The notes under the pieces were generated by a model that saw nothing but the letters and a program-made list of their open reading frames with translations, ran no database searches and was not told the origin of the DNA. Below, piece by piece: positions 33,672-41,995 of a stretch of 64,000 nucleotides of DNA. Each line of letters starts with the position of its first letter. Position 1 is the stretch's first letter. The DNA comes from Bog-756 sp963831535 (lineage in GTDB: Bacteria; Actinomycetota; Acidimicrobiia; Acidimicrobiales; RAAP-2): positions 124,001 to 188,000 of the forward strand of contig CAWHQP010000006.1 in NCBI GenBank assembly GCA_963831535.1, in the 5' to 3' direction. Position numbers and translations under genes: made by a program.

Positions 33672-35762
33672 GTGAACGGGGCCCTCGGCCACACCGGCGT
33701 CCTGCTCGGCTTCCTCGCTGCCGTCGTAGGCGTCGTGGTACTGGCCGTCGGCCTGGCCCGGGGCCGGGAATCGACGATGCGCAGTGGTCAGATCTATGCG
33801 CCGATCGTGCTCCTCGGCGGACTGATCGCCGCGGTGGCGATGGAGCACGCCCTGCTCACCCACGATTTCTCCCTCATCTACGTGGCCGAGAACAACAGTC
33901 GGTCCACCCCGTGGCTGTACTCGATCACCGGGCTGTGGTCGGCTCTGGCCGGATCCATCCTCCTGTGGGGCGTGGTTCTGGGTGGGTACGCCACGGCCAT
34001 GGTGTGGAGGTTCCGCCGGCGCTCGGGCGACGAACTGGTGGCGTGGGCCACCCTGGTGGTCTACGTGGTGGCCGCCTTCTTCTTCGCCTTGATGCTGGGA
34101 CCGGCCGACCCGTTCCAGCACGTGGCCGGAGCGGTGCCCACCAACGGACCCGGTCCGAACTCTCTGCTCCAGAACAACCCGTTGGTCCTGATCCACCCGC
34201 CCATGCTCTACCTCGGTCTGGTCGGTTTCACCCTGCCCTTCGCCTTCGCCATCGCCTCGTTGATCACCGGTCGCCTCGACGAGGACTGGCAGGGGGAGAC
34301 CCGCCGGTGGACCCTGTTCGCCTGGGCCTTTCTGACCATGGGCATCCTGCTCGGGGCGTGGTGGTCCTACCAGGTACTCGGATGGGGTGGCTTCTGGGGC
34401 TGGGACCCGGTGGAGAACGCAGCCCTCCTGCCGTGGCTGGTGGGGACGGCCTACCTCCACTCGGTCATGGTGCAGCAGCGGCGGGGACTACTGCGGATCT
34501 GGAACCTCTCGCTGGTGGTGGCCGCCTTCAGCCTGACCATCCTCGGCACGTTCCTGACCCGGTCCGGGGTCATCCAGTCGGTGCATTCGTTCTCCGAGTC
34601 CACCATCGGACCCCTCCTGCTGGGCTTCTTCGGTGTGGTCCTGTTCACCGGCGTGGGGCTGATCGCATGGCGGGGCGACCGGCTCCACTCGTCGGGCGGG
34701 ATCGACTCGCCCATCAGCAGGGAGGGCGCCTTCCTGGCCAACAACCTCCTGTTCGTGGGGTTCGCCTTCGTGGTGCTCCTGGGCACGGTCTTCCCGCTTC
34801 TCTACGAAGCGCTCAACCACGGCACCCAGGTCGGGGTGGGGGCCCCGTACTTCAACCGCTTCTTCGTGCCCATGGGGCTGGCCCTGCTCTTCCTCATGGC
34901 GGTGGCCCCGGCCCTGCCGTGGCGGAAGACCACGGTCGAGGTGATGCGCGGTCGTCTGGCCGTTCCCGCCGCAGCCGGGGTGGTGGTGGTCGTGGCCTGT
35001 GTACTGGGCGGGGTCCGTGGGGTCGAGCCCCTGTTGGCGTTCGGACTGGGTGCCTTCGCCGCCGCCTCCGCCGGCCGTGCCCTGGTGCTCTCGGTGCGGG
35101 GTGCCTACCGCGGGGCGCGTTCCTCGGGGGCGACGGCGGCCCGGGCCACGCTCACCGGGTGGCGCGGATTCGTGGGTCGGGCCAACGGTGGCATGGTGGT
35201 CCACATCGGCGTGGTGGTGGTGGCCATCGGGTTGGCCGCGGCGACGTCATATCTCCACCGGGGCCAGCTGCACCTGGCCCAGGGCCAGTCGGGCACGTTC
35301 TCGGGCCACACCATCGAGTTCGTGGGCACCCGGGTGGTGACCACGCCGTCGCACTCGTCCTACGAGGCCATCCTGCGCGTCGACGGCGGTGGACGGTTCT
35401 ATCCGGCTGTCAGCCAGTTCGGCACGGGCACGGCCACGGTGGGCACGCCGGCCATCGACTCCAGCTGGACCGACGACCTCTACCTCACCATCGCCACCAA
35501 TCCCAAGGGCTCGGTGTGGGCCTTCGGTGTTGTGGAGCAGCCGCTCGTGATGTGGCTGTGGGTCGGCGCCGGCATCATCGGCGTCGGCTCGGTCCTCTCG
35601 GCCATTCCGGGCCGACGGCGCCGACCCACCGACCCGGTCTCCGCCCCGGTGGTGGACGTGGCCCCTCCGGTCTCGGGCGGCGACTCGCCCCCCGTGGCCG
35701 GACCCGAGGACCAGCCCGTGGAGGCCGACCCACTTCCGGTGGGAGCGGGCGAACCGTCGTGA
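33672..35762 (+). CDS. ccmF: Cytochrome c heme lyase CcmF
   Basis: A 696-residue polytopic protein of the CcmF family, the membrane core of the heme ligation complex. It contains the WWD signature (WGGFWGWDPVENAALLPWL) and many helices (about 13-15). Conserved segments include LIHPPMLYLGLVGFTLPF and GTFLTRSGVIQSVHSF. A C-terminal soluble tail of about 50 residues is Pro-rich. The start is GTG 33672, 43 bases after ccmE. The length is within the family range. Confidence 0.95.
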   Translation: MNGALGHTGVLLGFLAAVVGVVVLAVGLARGRESTMRSGQIYAPIVLLGGLIAAVAMEHALLTHDFSLIYVAENNSRSTPWLYSITGLWSALAGSILLWGVVLGGYATAMVWRFRRRSGDELVAWATLVVYVVAAFFFALMLGPADPFQHVAGAVPTNGPGPNSLLQNNPLVLIHPPMLYLGLVGFTLPFAFAIASLITGRLDEDWQGETRRWTLFAWAFLTMGILLGAWWSYQVLGWGGFWGWDPVENAALLPWLVGTAYLHSVMVQQRRGLLRIWNLSLVVAAFSLTILGTFLTRSGVIQSVHSFSESTIGPLLLGFFGVVLFTGVGLIAWRGDRLHSSGGIDSPISREGAFLANNLLFVGFAFVVLLGTVFPLLYEALNHGTQVGVGAPYFNRFFVPMGLALLFLMAVAPALPWRKTTVEVMRGRLAVPAAAGVVVVVACVLGGVRGVEPLLAFGLGAFAAASAGRALVLSVRGAYRGARSSGATAARATLTGWRGFVGRANGGMVVHIGVVVVAIGLAAATSYLHRGQLHLAQGQSGTFSGHTIEFVGTRVVTTPSHSSYEAILRVDGGGRFYPAVSQFGTGTATVGTPAIDSSWTDDLYLTIATNPKGSVWAFGVVEQPLVMWLWVGAGIIGVGSVLSAIPGRRRRPTDPVSAPVVDVAPPVSGGDSPPVAGPEDQPVEADPLPVGAGEPS

Positions 35763-35781
35763 GCCAGCCGAGTCAGCCCTC

Positions 35782-36405
35782 GTGAGCATGGACATCGAAA
35801 CCCCGACGGACGCCGCGCCCGCCGCCGCGCCCGAACCGCCCGACCGGCCGGGCCCCCCCGGTCGCCATACGGCGCGCTGGGTCGGGGTGGGGGTGCTGGT
35901 GGTGGCGGCCGGGCTGATCGCCGTGCTGGCCACCCGGCCCTCGGCCACCACCGTCGAGGCACAGAGTCCCCTGGTGGGTCGGGCCGCTCCGGCGGTGGCC
36001 GGCGTGACCGTCGAGGGCACACACTTCGGGCTGGCCCCGGTGCCCGGCCACTACGTGGTGCTCAACTTCTTTGCCAGCTGGTGCGTGCCCTGCCAGTTGG
36101 AGGGTCCGGAACTGGTGACGTTCGAGTTCCAGCATCAGAAGAGCGGATCGCCCTCGGTGGTGAGCGTGGTATTCCAGGACACGACGAGCAGTGCCCTGGC
36201 CTATCAGCGCAAGATCGGGGCCACGTGGCCCACCATGGCCGACCCGGATAACGCCATCGCCCTCGCCTACGGGGTCCGTGAGGACCCGACCTCGTTCCTC
36301 ATCGCCCCCGACGGCCGGGTGGTGGCTTCGATCGTCGGAGGTGTGACGGCCAAGGGTCTGAACTCCCTCGTGGCCCGGTCCGAGGCCCGTGGGTACGGGC
36401 GATGA
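35782..36405 (+). CDS. ccmG: Membrane-anchored thioredoxin CcmG (TlpA/DsbE-like)
   Basis: A 207-residue protein. It has a Pro-rich N-terminus, one membrane helix (about residues 33-52, WVGVGVLVVAAGLIAVLA), and an external thioredoxin fold with the active site FASWCVPCQLE. A cis-proline region is at REDPTSFLIAPDGR. It reduces apocytochrome heme-binding cysteines, with electrons probably coming from CcdA. ATG 35782 or the nearby in-frame ATG 35788 may be the start. The stop overlaps the next gene by four bases. Confidence 0.92.
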   Translation: MSMDIETPTDAAPAAAPEPPDRPGPPGRHTARWVGVGVLVVAAGLIAVLATRPSATTVEAQSPLVGRAAPAVAGVTVEGTHFGLAPVPGHYVVLNFFASWCVPCQLEGPELVTFEFQHQKSGSPSVVSVVFQDTTSSALAYQRKIGATWPTMADPDNAIALAYGVREDPTSFLIAPDGRVVASIVGGVTAKGLNSLVARSEARGYGR

Positions 36406-37727
36406 CCCGTCGGCGCTTCCCGCTCTGGACGGCACTGGGCGTCGTCCTGATCGTGGCCCTGGTCCTGGGGAGCGGCGTCCTCACCTCGTCGCCGCCCACG
36501 GCGGCCCAGCGGGCGTCGGCTCTCGAGTCCGTGGTGCGCTGCCCCACCTGCGAGGACCTCTCGGTGGCCCAGTCCACCGCTCCGACCGCGGTGGCCGTCC
36601 GGGGGGCGATCACCCAGCTGATCGCCGAAGGCCGGACCGATCAGCAGATCCAGGAGTACCTGGCCGCCCGGTACGGGTCGTCGATCGTGCTCGACCCGCC
36701 GGCCAGCGGCTGGTCGTTGCTGGTCTGGCTCCTGCCCCTGGCGGCCGGCCTGGTCGCCGCCACCGGGGTGGTGGTCGTGCTTGTCCGACGAGGACGGATC
36801 TCGTTCGGTGAACCCGGGGACGGGCGGCGGGACGGGGGTGGCGGGCGGGCGATGACCAGGGAGGCTGTAGAGGAACGACGCGAGTTCCTCACCCGCTCGC
36901 TGGCCGATGCCGACGCCGAGTACCTGGCCGGTGACCTCTCCGATCAGGACTACCTGGCACTCCGCCAACGGGACATGGTCCGGCTGGCGGCGTTGCCCGA
37001 GCCGACCGGAGACGGGATGACCGGCCCTCGGACCCCGGTGGGCGACGCGGCCACCGTCCCGGCCGCGGCCGGCGTCGCCGTGGCCGTGGCCGTCGACGAA
37101 CGCGTGGCGATGACCGATGAGTCCGCCCCCCACGCACCGGCCGACTCCGGGCCGGCGCCCCGGCGCCGCAGCCGACGGAGCTGGTGGTTCCTGGGCGGGG
37201 CGGTTGTGGCCTTCGGCGCCGCCCTCGTCCTCTCGGTCAGCCTGTTCGCCAGCGACCGCCAAGCGGGTCAGTCCATCACGGGGAGCTTCGCCCAGTCCCC
37301 CCAGCAACAGATCGAAGAGACCCTGGGCCAGGCAGCGAGCGATGAGAACCAGGGTCAGGCGGGCCAGGCCGCCCAGCTCTACCAGTCGGTCCTCGACAGC
37401 CACCCCGACAACGAGGTGGCGCTGGCCCAGCTGGGGTGGCTGGAGTATCAGACGGGGGTGCACGGGAACAGTTCCGAGCTGATCATCGACGCGCGGGCCA
37501 AGCTCCTGCGTGCCGTCGAGCTCGCTCCGGGCGACTACGCCGCCCACCTGTACCTCGGTACCGTGATCCTGCAGCGGGACGACGATCCCACCGAGGCCGT
37601 GGCCCAGTACCGGCTGTTCCTGGCCGACAGTCCGCCCTCGGCCCTGGTCGTGCAGGCCTCGCCGCAGATCCGGGGCGCCTTCGAGGCCGCCGGGCTCCCG
37701 GTCCCCTCGGGACTGTCGGGAGCCTGA
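36402..37727 (+). CDS. CcmH-CcmI fusion protein
   Basis: A 441-residue protein that joins two functions. Residues about 1-130 form CcmH: an N-terminal helix, the redox motif VVRCPTCEDLSVAQS, a three-helix bundle, and a second membrane helix (LLVWLLPLAAGLVAATGVVV). Residues about 150-190 match the CcmI start (RREFLTRSLADADAEYLAGD). A third membrane helix follows, and the C-terminal part is a TPR domain (from about 300, YQSVLDSHPDNEVALAQLGW). The protein holds apocytochrome c through CcmI and keeps the heme site reduced through CcmH. Fusions of this kind are known in other bacteria. Confidence 0.9.
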   Translation: MTRRRFPLWTALGVVLIVALVLGSGVLTSSPPTAAQRASALESVVRCPTCEDLSVAQSTAPTAVAVRGAITQLIAEGRTDQQIQEYLAARYGSSIVLDPPASGWSLLVWLLPLAAGLVAATGVVVVLVRRGRISFGEPGDGRRDGGGGRAMTREAVEERREFLTRSLADADAEYLAGDLSDQDYLALRQRDMVRLAALPEPTGDGMTGPRTPVGDAATVPAAAGVAVAVAVDERVAMTDESAPHAPADSGPAPRRRSRRSWWFLGGAVVAFGAALVLSVSLFASDRQAGQSITGSFAQSPQQQIEETLGQAASDENQGQAGQAAQLYQSVLDSHPDNEVALAQLGWLEYQTGVHGNSSELIIDARAKLLRAVELAPGDYAAHLYLGTVILQRDDDPTEAVAQYRLFLADSPPSALVVQASPQIRGAFEAAGLPVPSGLSGA

Positions 37728-37781
37728 CCCCGGGCCGGAGGGCCGGTGGAAGCGCACGTGCCCGGGCGGCCCGGCCGGCGG

Positions 37782-38753
37782 TCAGGGAACGAGGACCACC
37801 TTGCCGCCGATGGTCCGGTCGATGAGGCCGGTCATCACCGCTGCCGCCTGTTCCAGTGGGAAAGTGGACGGCCCGACGGGGTGGAGCCGGCCGGTACCGA
37901 CCATGGCCATCAGCTGGGCGATCAGGTCGCGGCTGCCGAGCGGGTCCCTGAATGTCCAACCACCCCAGTCCACGCCGACCAGTGTGCGGTTGTTGAGCAG
38001 GACCTGGTTGAGCGGGACCGCGGCGATGGGGCCCGAGGCGAACCCGATGACACAGAACCGGCCGAGCTGCCGGGTGGCCCGGAGGGCCGGCTCACTGTGC
38101 CGCCCACCCACCGGGTCCACGACGACGTCCACGCCGCCACCGGAGAGCTCCCGGGCCTTGGTCTTCAGATCCTCCTCCTCGTAGGCGATGGTGGCCGCGG
38201 CCCCCACGGCCACGGCCGCTGCCAGCTTGTCCGGGGTCGAGGCGGCGGCGATCACCCTCCCACCGAGTGCGGTGGCCACGTCGACGGCGGCCAGACCCAC
38301 GCCACCTCCGGCCCCGAGGACCAGGACCCATTCGTCCGGGGCCAGTGCGGTGCGGCGGGTGAGGGCGAACAGCATGGTGGCGTAGCTCTGGATCAGCGCC
38401 GCCCCCCGGGCGAAATCCAGGTCTGCCGGCATCGGGATCACTGCGGGGGCCGGCACGACGACCTGCTCGGCGAAGCCGCCGAGGCCCACGAAGGCGATGA
38501 CCCGGTCACCCACCGAGACATCGCTCACCCCGGGGCCGATGGCGGACACCTCGCCGGCGATCTCGCTGCCGGGCACGAACGGGGTGGCCGGTTTGATCTG
38601 GTAGCGGCCCTGACAGATGAGGCCGTCCACGAAGTTGACCCCGGCGGCGCGCACCGCCACGATCACCTGGCCTTCGCCCGGAGTGGGTGGCACCAGCTCG
38701 TCGACGACCAGTGTCTCCAGGGGGCCCGATGCAGGGCAGACGACGGCGCGCAT
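37782..38753 (-). CDS. NADPH:quinone-oxidoreductase-like MDR enzyme
   Basis: A 323-residue medium-chain dehydrogenase/reductase of the zeta-crystallin/quinone oxidoreductase type, without the structural zinc cysteine cluster. The N-terminal GroES-like domain has VRAAGVNFVDGLICQG and PFVPGSEIAGEV. The Rossmann motif is VLGAGGGVGLAAVDVATALG. It probably reduces quinones or enoyl compounds with NADPH. ATG 38753 fits homologues. It is convergent with the ccm operon, with a 54-base GC-rich gap that may hold a terminator. Confidence 0.9.
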   Translation of the reverse strand: MRAVVCPASGPLETLVVDELVPPTPGEGQVIVAVRAAGVNFVDGLICQGRYQIKPATPFVPGSEIAGEVSAIGPGVSDVSVGDRVIAFVGLGGFAEQVVVPAPAVIPMPADLDFARGAALIQSYATMLFALTRRTALAPDEWVLVLGAGGGVGLAAVDVATALGGRVIAAASTPDKLAAAVAVGAAATIAYEEEDLKTKARELSGGGVDVVVDPVGGRHSEPALRATRQLGRFCVIGFASGPIAAVPLNQVLLNNRTLVGVDWGGWTFRDPLGSRDLIAQLMAMVGTGRLHPVGPSTFPLEQAAAVMTGLIDRTIGGKVVLVP

Positions 38754-38792
38754 GGCCCAGAACCTACCGGTCCCCGATGCCCGTCCCCACGG

Positions 38793-39938
38793 TCAGGCCC
38801 GCAGTGACCGCAGCCCCTCTACGACGCCACCGAAGGATGCCCCGAAGGCCTCGATGTCGCCGTCCGTGGTCGACCAGCCCACCGAGAGCCGCAGTGAGCG
38901 CTCGGCATCGACCCCCATGGCCTCGAGGACGGGGGAGGGCTCGAGGCTCTCGGAGGAGCAGGACGATCCCGAGTGGGCCGCCACCCCGGCCTGATCGAGG
39001 CCGAGGAGCACCGGCTCGGCCTCGACCCCGGCAATACCCAGGCACACGATGTGGGGAAGTCGGTCCACCGGGTCGCCGAACCGCTCGATGCCGTCCACCT
39101 CGGCGGCGGTCCGGGCCAAGCGCTCGGTCCGGCGCCGGGCGACCTCGGCCTCGTCGTCCACCACCCCGGGCTGGGCCAGCCAGGCCGCCACCGCGCCGAA
39201 GCCGATGGCGCCGACGACGTGCTCCATCCCGGCGCGGCGGGCCCGCTCCTGTTCGCCGCCCACCACGAATGGCTCGATCCGGAGACCCCGGCGCACGATG
39301 AGCGCCCCGATGCCGGTCGGCCCCCCCATCGTGTGGGCCGACACCGATACCAGGTCGGCGTCGAGGGCACCGAGGTCACAGGCCAGTTGGCCGGCCGCGG
39401 CCACTGCGTCCACGTGGATGAGCACCCCCCGGCTCCGGCACCGTTTCACGATTTCGGCCACGGGCTGGACGGTGCCCACCTCGTGGTTGGCCCATTGGCA
39501 GTGCACGAGGGCCGCATCCCGGCCGTGCACCGAAGGACAGCGGTCGAGAGCCTCGTCCACGGCACCGACCCCGATGCGGCCGAGACGGTCCACGGCGACG
39601 GACTGGATCGGTGCCGAGCGGGCCGAGGCGTCACGGACGGCGGAGTGTTCGACACCGGCCAGGGCCACCGGACCGCTCCTAGTGCGGAGTGCACCCCAGA
39701 CAGCGGCGTTGATCGACTCGGTGCCACCGGAGGTGAGCACCACCTGGCGGGGACGGACACCGAAGAGGTCGGCCACCTGCTCGCGGGCCTCTTCCAGGGC
39801 GGCCCGCACGATCCGACCTTCGGTGTGGACGCGTCCGGGGTCGGCGGTGATGCCGGTGGCATCCCAGGCCGCCATGGCGGCCCGGGCGACCGGCCGAAGC
39901 GGAGTGGCGGAGGCGTGATCGAGGTAGTGGCGGACCAC
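38793..39938 (-). CDS. Cysteine-desulfurase homologue lacking the PLP lysine
   Basis: A 381-residue class-V aminotransferase-fold protein. Many NifS/IscS features are kept: YLDHASATPLRP at the start, LTSGGTESINAAVW, the histidine of AGVEHSAVRDA, WANHEVGTVQPV, the PLP aspartate of HVDAVAAAG, and the active cysteine loop SGSSCSSESLEPS. But where IscS has SGHKIYGPKG, this protein has SAHTMGGPTG. The Schiff-base lysine is threonine (codon ACG), and the nearby glutamine of DATQ is also absent. It should not form the normal internal aldimine. The start is GTG 39938, 15 bases after the SufR-like gene, so they are probably one operon. Confidence 0.85.
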   Translation of the reverse strand: MVRHYLDHASATPLRPVARAAMAAWDATGITADPGRVHTEGRIVRAALEEAREQVADLFGVRPRQVVLTSGGTESINAAVWGALRTRSGPVALAGVEHSAVRDASARSAPIQSVAVDRLGRIGVGAVDEALDRCPSVHGRDAALVHCQWANHEVGTVQPVAEIVKRCRSRGVLIHVDAVAAAGQLACDLGALDADLVSVSAHTMGGPTGIGALIVRRGLRIEPFVVGGEQERARRAGMEHVVGAIGFGAVAAWLAQPGVVDDEAEVARRRTERLARTAAEVDGIERFGDPVDRLPHIVCLGIAGVEAEPVLLGLDQAGVAAHSGSSCSSESLEPSPVLEAMGVDAERSLRLSVGWSTTDGDIEAFGASFGGVVEGLRSLRA

Positions 39939-39953
39939 CGGCCGACCCGCCGC

Positions 39954-40745
39954 TCAGACCACGGCTGCGCAGGCGTCGTCGCCGCGGGCCCGCGACGACG
40001 ACAGCACCACCGGCACCGTCCCCCCGGAAGCCTCGCCGCACAGTCCGGCCAACAGGCCCTTGACCATGCCGCGGTCGACGGCGCACAGGACGGGGTACTG
40101 GGAGGCGGCAGTGCCGAAGGGGCAGTTGTCCGCCACCACCGCGGTGGTGGCGCCCTGGTCCTCGGCGTGGGCGGCGAAGCCGTGGGCGGTGAGGGTGTCG
40201 GCGATGGCGTGCATGGCCGTGCGCAGCGAGCGCTGACTGTCGCCCGGTGACATCTGCCCGGCCAGGGTGCGGCCGTACTCCTCACCGACCCGTTCGGCCA
40301 TGCCTTCGGCAGCCTCGGGCCCGAGGAGCTGGAGCGCCTCTTGGAGCAGCAGCACCAGCAGGTCGTCGCGGCGGGTGAGCAGATCGAGCGTGGGATCGTT
40401 GCCGATGGCGCGGAAGCGCTTGGACGGGCGTCCTGCCCCGTTGCCGGCGGCCCGCTCCATGGTGACGTCGACGTAGCCACCGGTGGCCAACCGGTCGAGG
40501 TGGTGGCGGGCCACGTTGGGGTGCAGGGAGAAGCGGGCGGCCACCTCCGAGGCGCTCGCCCCCGGATTGGACCGGACAAAGAGGTAGATCTCCCGCCGGG
40601 TCGGATCCCCGAACGCCGCCGTTACCGCGGTCACCGCAGCGGAGAAGTGGCTGTCGGACTCGGACGAGTCCGGGCCCTCACGCCTGGCCGCGTCGTCCGC
40701 CGGAGTCGGGACGACGAGAGAGGGGCTGTCCGAGTCCGGGTGCAC
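39954..40745 (-). CDS. SufR-like winged-helix regulator with C-terminal cysteines
   Basis: A 263-residue regulator. A winged helix lies at about residues 38-95 (TAAFGDPTRREIYLFVRSNP, ASEVAARFSLHPNVARHHLD). The C-terminal domain has cysteines spaced for an Fe-S cluster: NCPFG, a second Cys 12 residues later (LCAVD), and a third after 14 more (GLCGE). A fourth follows in DDACAAVV. SufR proteins sense Fe-S status through such a cluster. It precedes the cysteine-desulfurase homologue and is divergent from mrp. GTG 40745 lies seven bases after a possible -10 (TAGACT), so it is probably leaderless. Confidence 0.82.
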   Translation of the reverse strand: MHPDSDSPSLVVPTPADDAARREGPDSSESDSHFSAAVTAVTAAFGDPTRREIYLFVRSNPGASASEVAARFSLHPNVARHHLDRLATGGYVDVTMERAAGNGAGRPSKRFRAIGNDPTLDLLTRRDDLLVLLLQEALQLLGPEAAEGMAERVGEEYGRTLAGQMSPGDSQRSLRTAMHAIADTLTAHGFAAHAEDQGATTAVVADNCPFGTAASQYPVLCAVDRGMVKGLLAGLCGEASGGTVPVVLSSSRARGDDACAAVV

Positions 40746-40767
40746 GTCACGTAGTCTACCGGTGACG
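40745..40767. promoter_or_regulatory. Shared divergent promoter/operator between sufR-like and mrp genes
   Basis: CGTCAC (40745-40750) and GTGACG (40762-40767) form a perfect inverted repeat around GTAGTCTACCG. The centre reads as a -10 hexamer in both directions: TAGTCT on plus (40752-40757) and TAGACT on minus. A dimeric regulator bound here would cover both promoters. Autoregulation by the SufR-like protein is inferred. Confidence 0.55.
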
Positions 40768-40792
40768 CCGAATTCCTCCGAGGAGCTGCTGT

Positions 40793-41965
40793 ATGTCCAT
40801 CGACGAGTCCCAGGTCACAGCGGCCGTTGCCGCGGTGACCGATCCCGAACTGCGCCGTCCGCTGGGGGAGTTGGGCATGGTGGGCTCCGTCCAGACCAGG
40901 CGCAAGCGGGTGACCGTCGAAGTGGCGCTGCCGGTGGCCCACTATCCCCAGGTCGAGGAGTTGGAGGAGCGGATCCGTCGGGCCGTCGGGTCGGTGTCCG
41001 GCGTCGACGAAGTCATCGTGACGACCGGGGTGATGGACGAGGAGCCACGGGCCCGCCTCCGCATGCTGCTCCGCGGGGAGGCCGTGGAGGGGGGGACCCA
41101 GCACGCCGCCGACCACGGCCATGACCACGGCGACGGCGCCCGGCTCGGACACGAAGAGGGTCGGCCCAACCGGTTCATGTTGCCGCGCTCGAAGACCAGG
41201 ATCCTCGGGATCTCGTCGGGGAAGGGTGGCGTGGGGAAGTCCTCGGTCACGGTCAACCTGGCCGTGTCTCTGGCCCAACGGGGCCTCGATGTCGGCATCC
41301 TCGATGCCGATGTGTACGGGTTCTCCGTCCCGAAGATGCTCGGGGTCACCACGGACCCGCTGATCATCGGCGACCTGGTGGTGCCCCCCACCGCCAACGG
41401 TGTCCGCTGTTTGTCCATGGGGTATTTCGTCCCCGACGACACGCCGGTGATCTGGCGTGGCCCGATGCTGCACAAGGCGCTCGAGCAGTTTCTGGTCGAC
41501 GCCTATTGGGGCGAGCCCGACTACCTGCTCATCGACATGCCTCCGGGTACCGGTGATGTGACCCTCTCACTCGGTCAGTACCTCACCAAGACGGAGGTCT
41601 ACGTGGTCACCACGCCACAACCGGCTGCCGAACGGGTGGCCCAACGCTCGGCCTACGCGGCCCGGAAGCTGAAGTTGGCCGTGCGGGGGGTCATCGAGAA
41701 CATGAGCTGGTTCACCGGCGACGACGGGAAGCGCTACGAGCTGTTCGGAGCGGGAGGCGGGACCCAACTCGCCGACGAGTTGGGGGTGCCGCTCTTGGCC
41801 CAGGTGCCCCTGGTGAACGCCCTCCGCCAGGGCGGGGACGACGGGATACCGACCGTGGTCGCCGAGCCGGACGGTGAGGTGGCGTCGGTCTTCGAGCGTC
41901 TGGCCACCTCGATCATCGATCTCGGTCCGGCCCGTGTCTACCGCAAGGAGCTCAGCCTCAGCTGA
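40793..41965 (+). CDS. mrp: Mrp/NBP35-family Fe-S carrier ATPase
   Basis: A 390-residue protein. An N-terminal DUF59/MIP18-like domain (about residues 5-85, VTDPELRRPLGELGMV) is followed by a His-rich linker (HAADHGHDHGDGARLGHEEG). The P-loop ATPase domain then has the deviant Walker A SSGKGGVGKSSV and LLIDMPPGTGDVTLS. The C-terminal CxxC that bridges an Fe-S cluster in other Mrp proteins is missing (IENMSWFTGDDGK), as in other actinobacterial Mrp. GAGGAG precedes ATG 40793. Context with the SufR-like regulator supports a role in Fe-S delivery. The linker could bind metal. Confidence 0.92.
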   Translation: MSIDESQVTAAVAAVTDPELRRPLGELGMVGSVQTRRKRVTVEVALPVAHYPQVEELEERIRRAVGSVSGVDEVIVTTGVMDEEPRARLRMLLRGEAVEGGTQHAADHGHDHGDGARLGHEEGRPNRFMLPRSKTRILGISSGKGGVGKSSVTVNLAVSLAQRGLDVGILDADVYGFSVPKMLGVTTDPLIIGDLVVPPTANGVRCLSMGYFVPDDTPVIWRGPMLHKALEQFLVDAYWGEPDYLLIDMPPGTGDVTLSLGQYLTKTEVYVVTTPQPAAERVAQRSAYAARKLKLAVRGVIENMSWFTGDDGKRYELFGAGGGTQLADELGVPLLAQVPLVNALRQGGDDGIPTVVAEPDGEVASVFERLATSIIDLGPARVYRKELSLS

Positions 41966-41995
41966 GTTCCGGTTCGTCACCCGGCCGGTGTCGCA

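Noticed and set aside
36402..37727. A frameshift or assembly error joining ccmH and ccmI
   Set aside because: The frame is continuous, the linker contains sensible membrane helices, and CcmH-CcmI fusions are known in other bacteria.
41700..41760. Loss of the Mrp CxxC as damage
   Set aside because: The surrounding sequence is intact, and actinobacterial Mrp proteins commonly lack it at this place.
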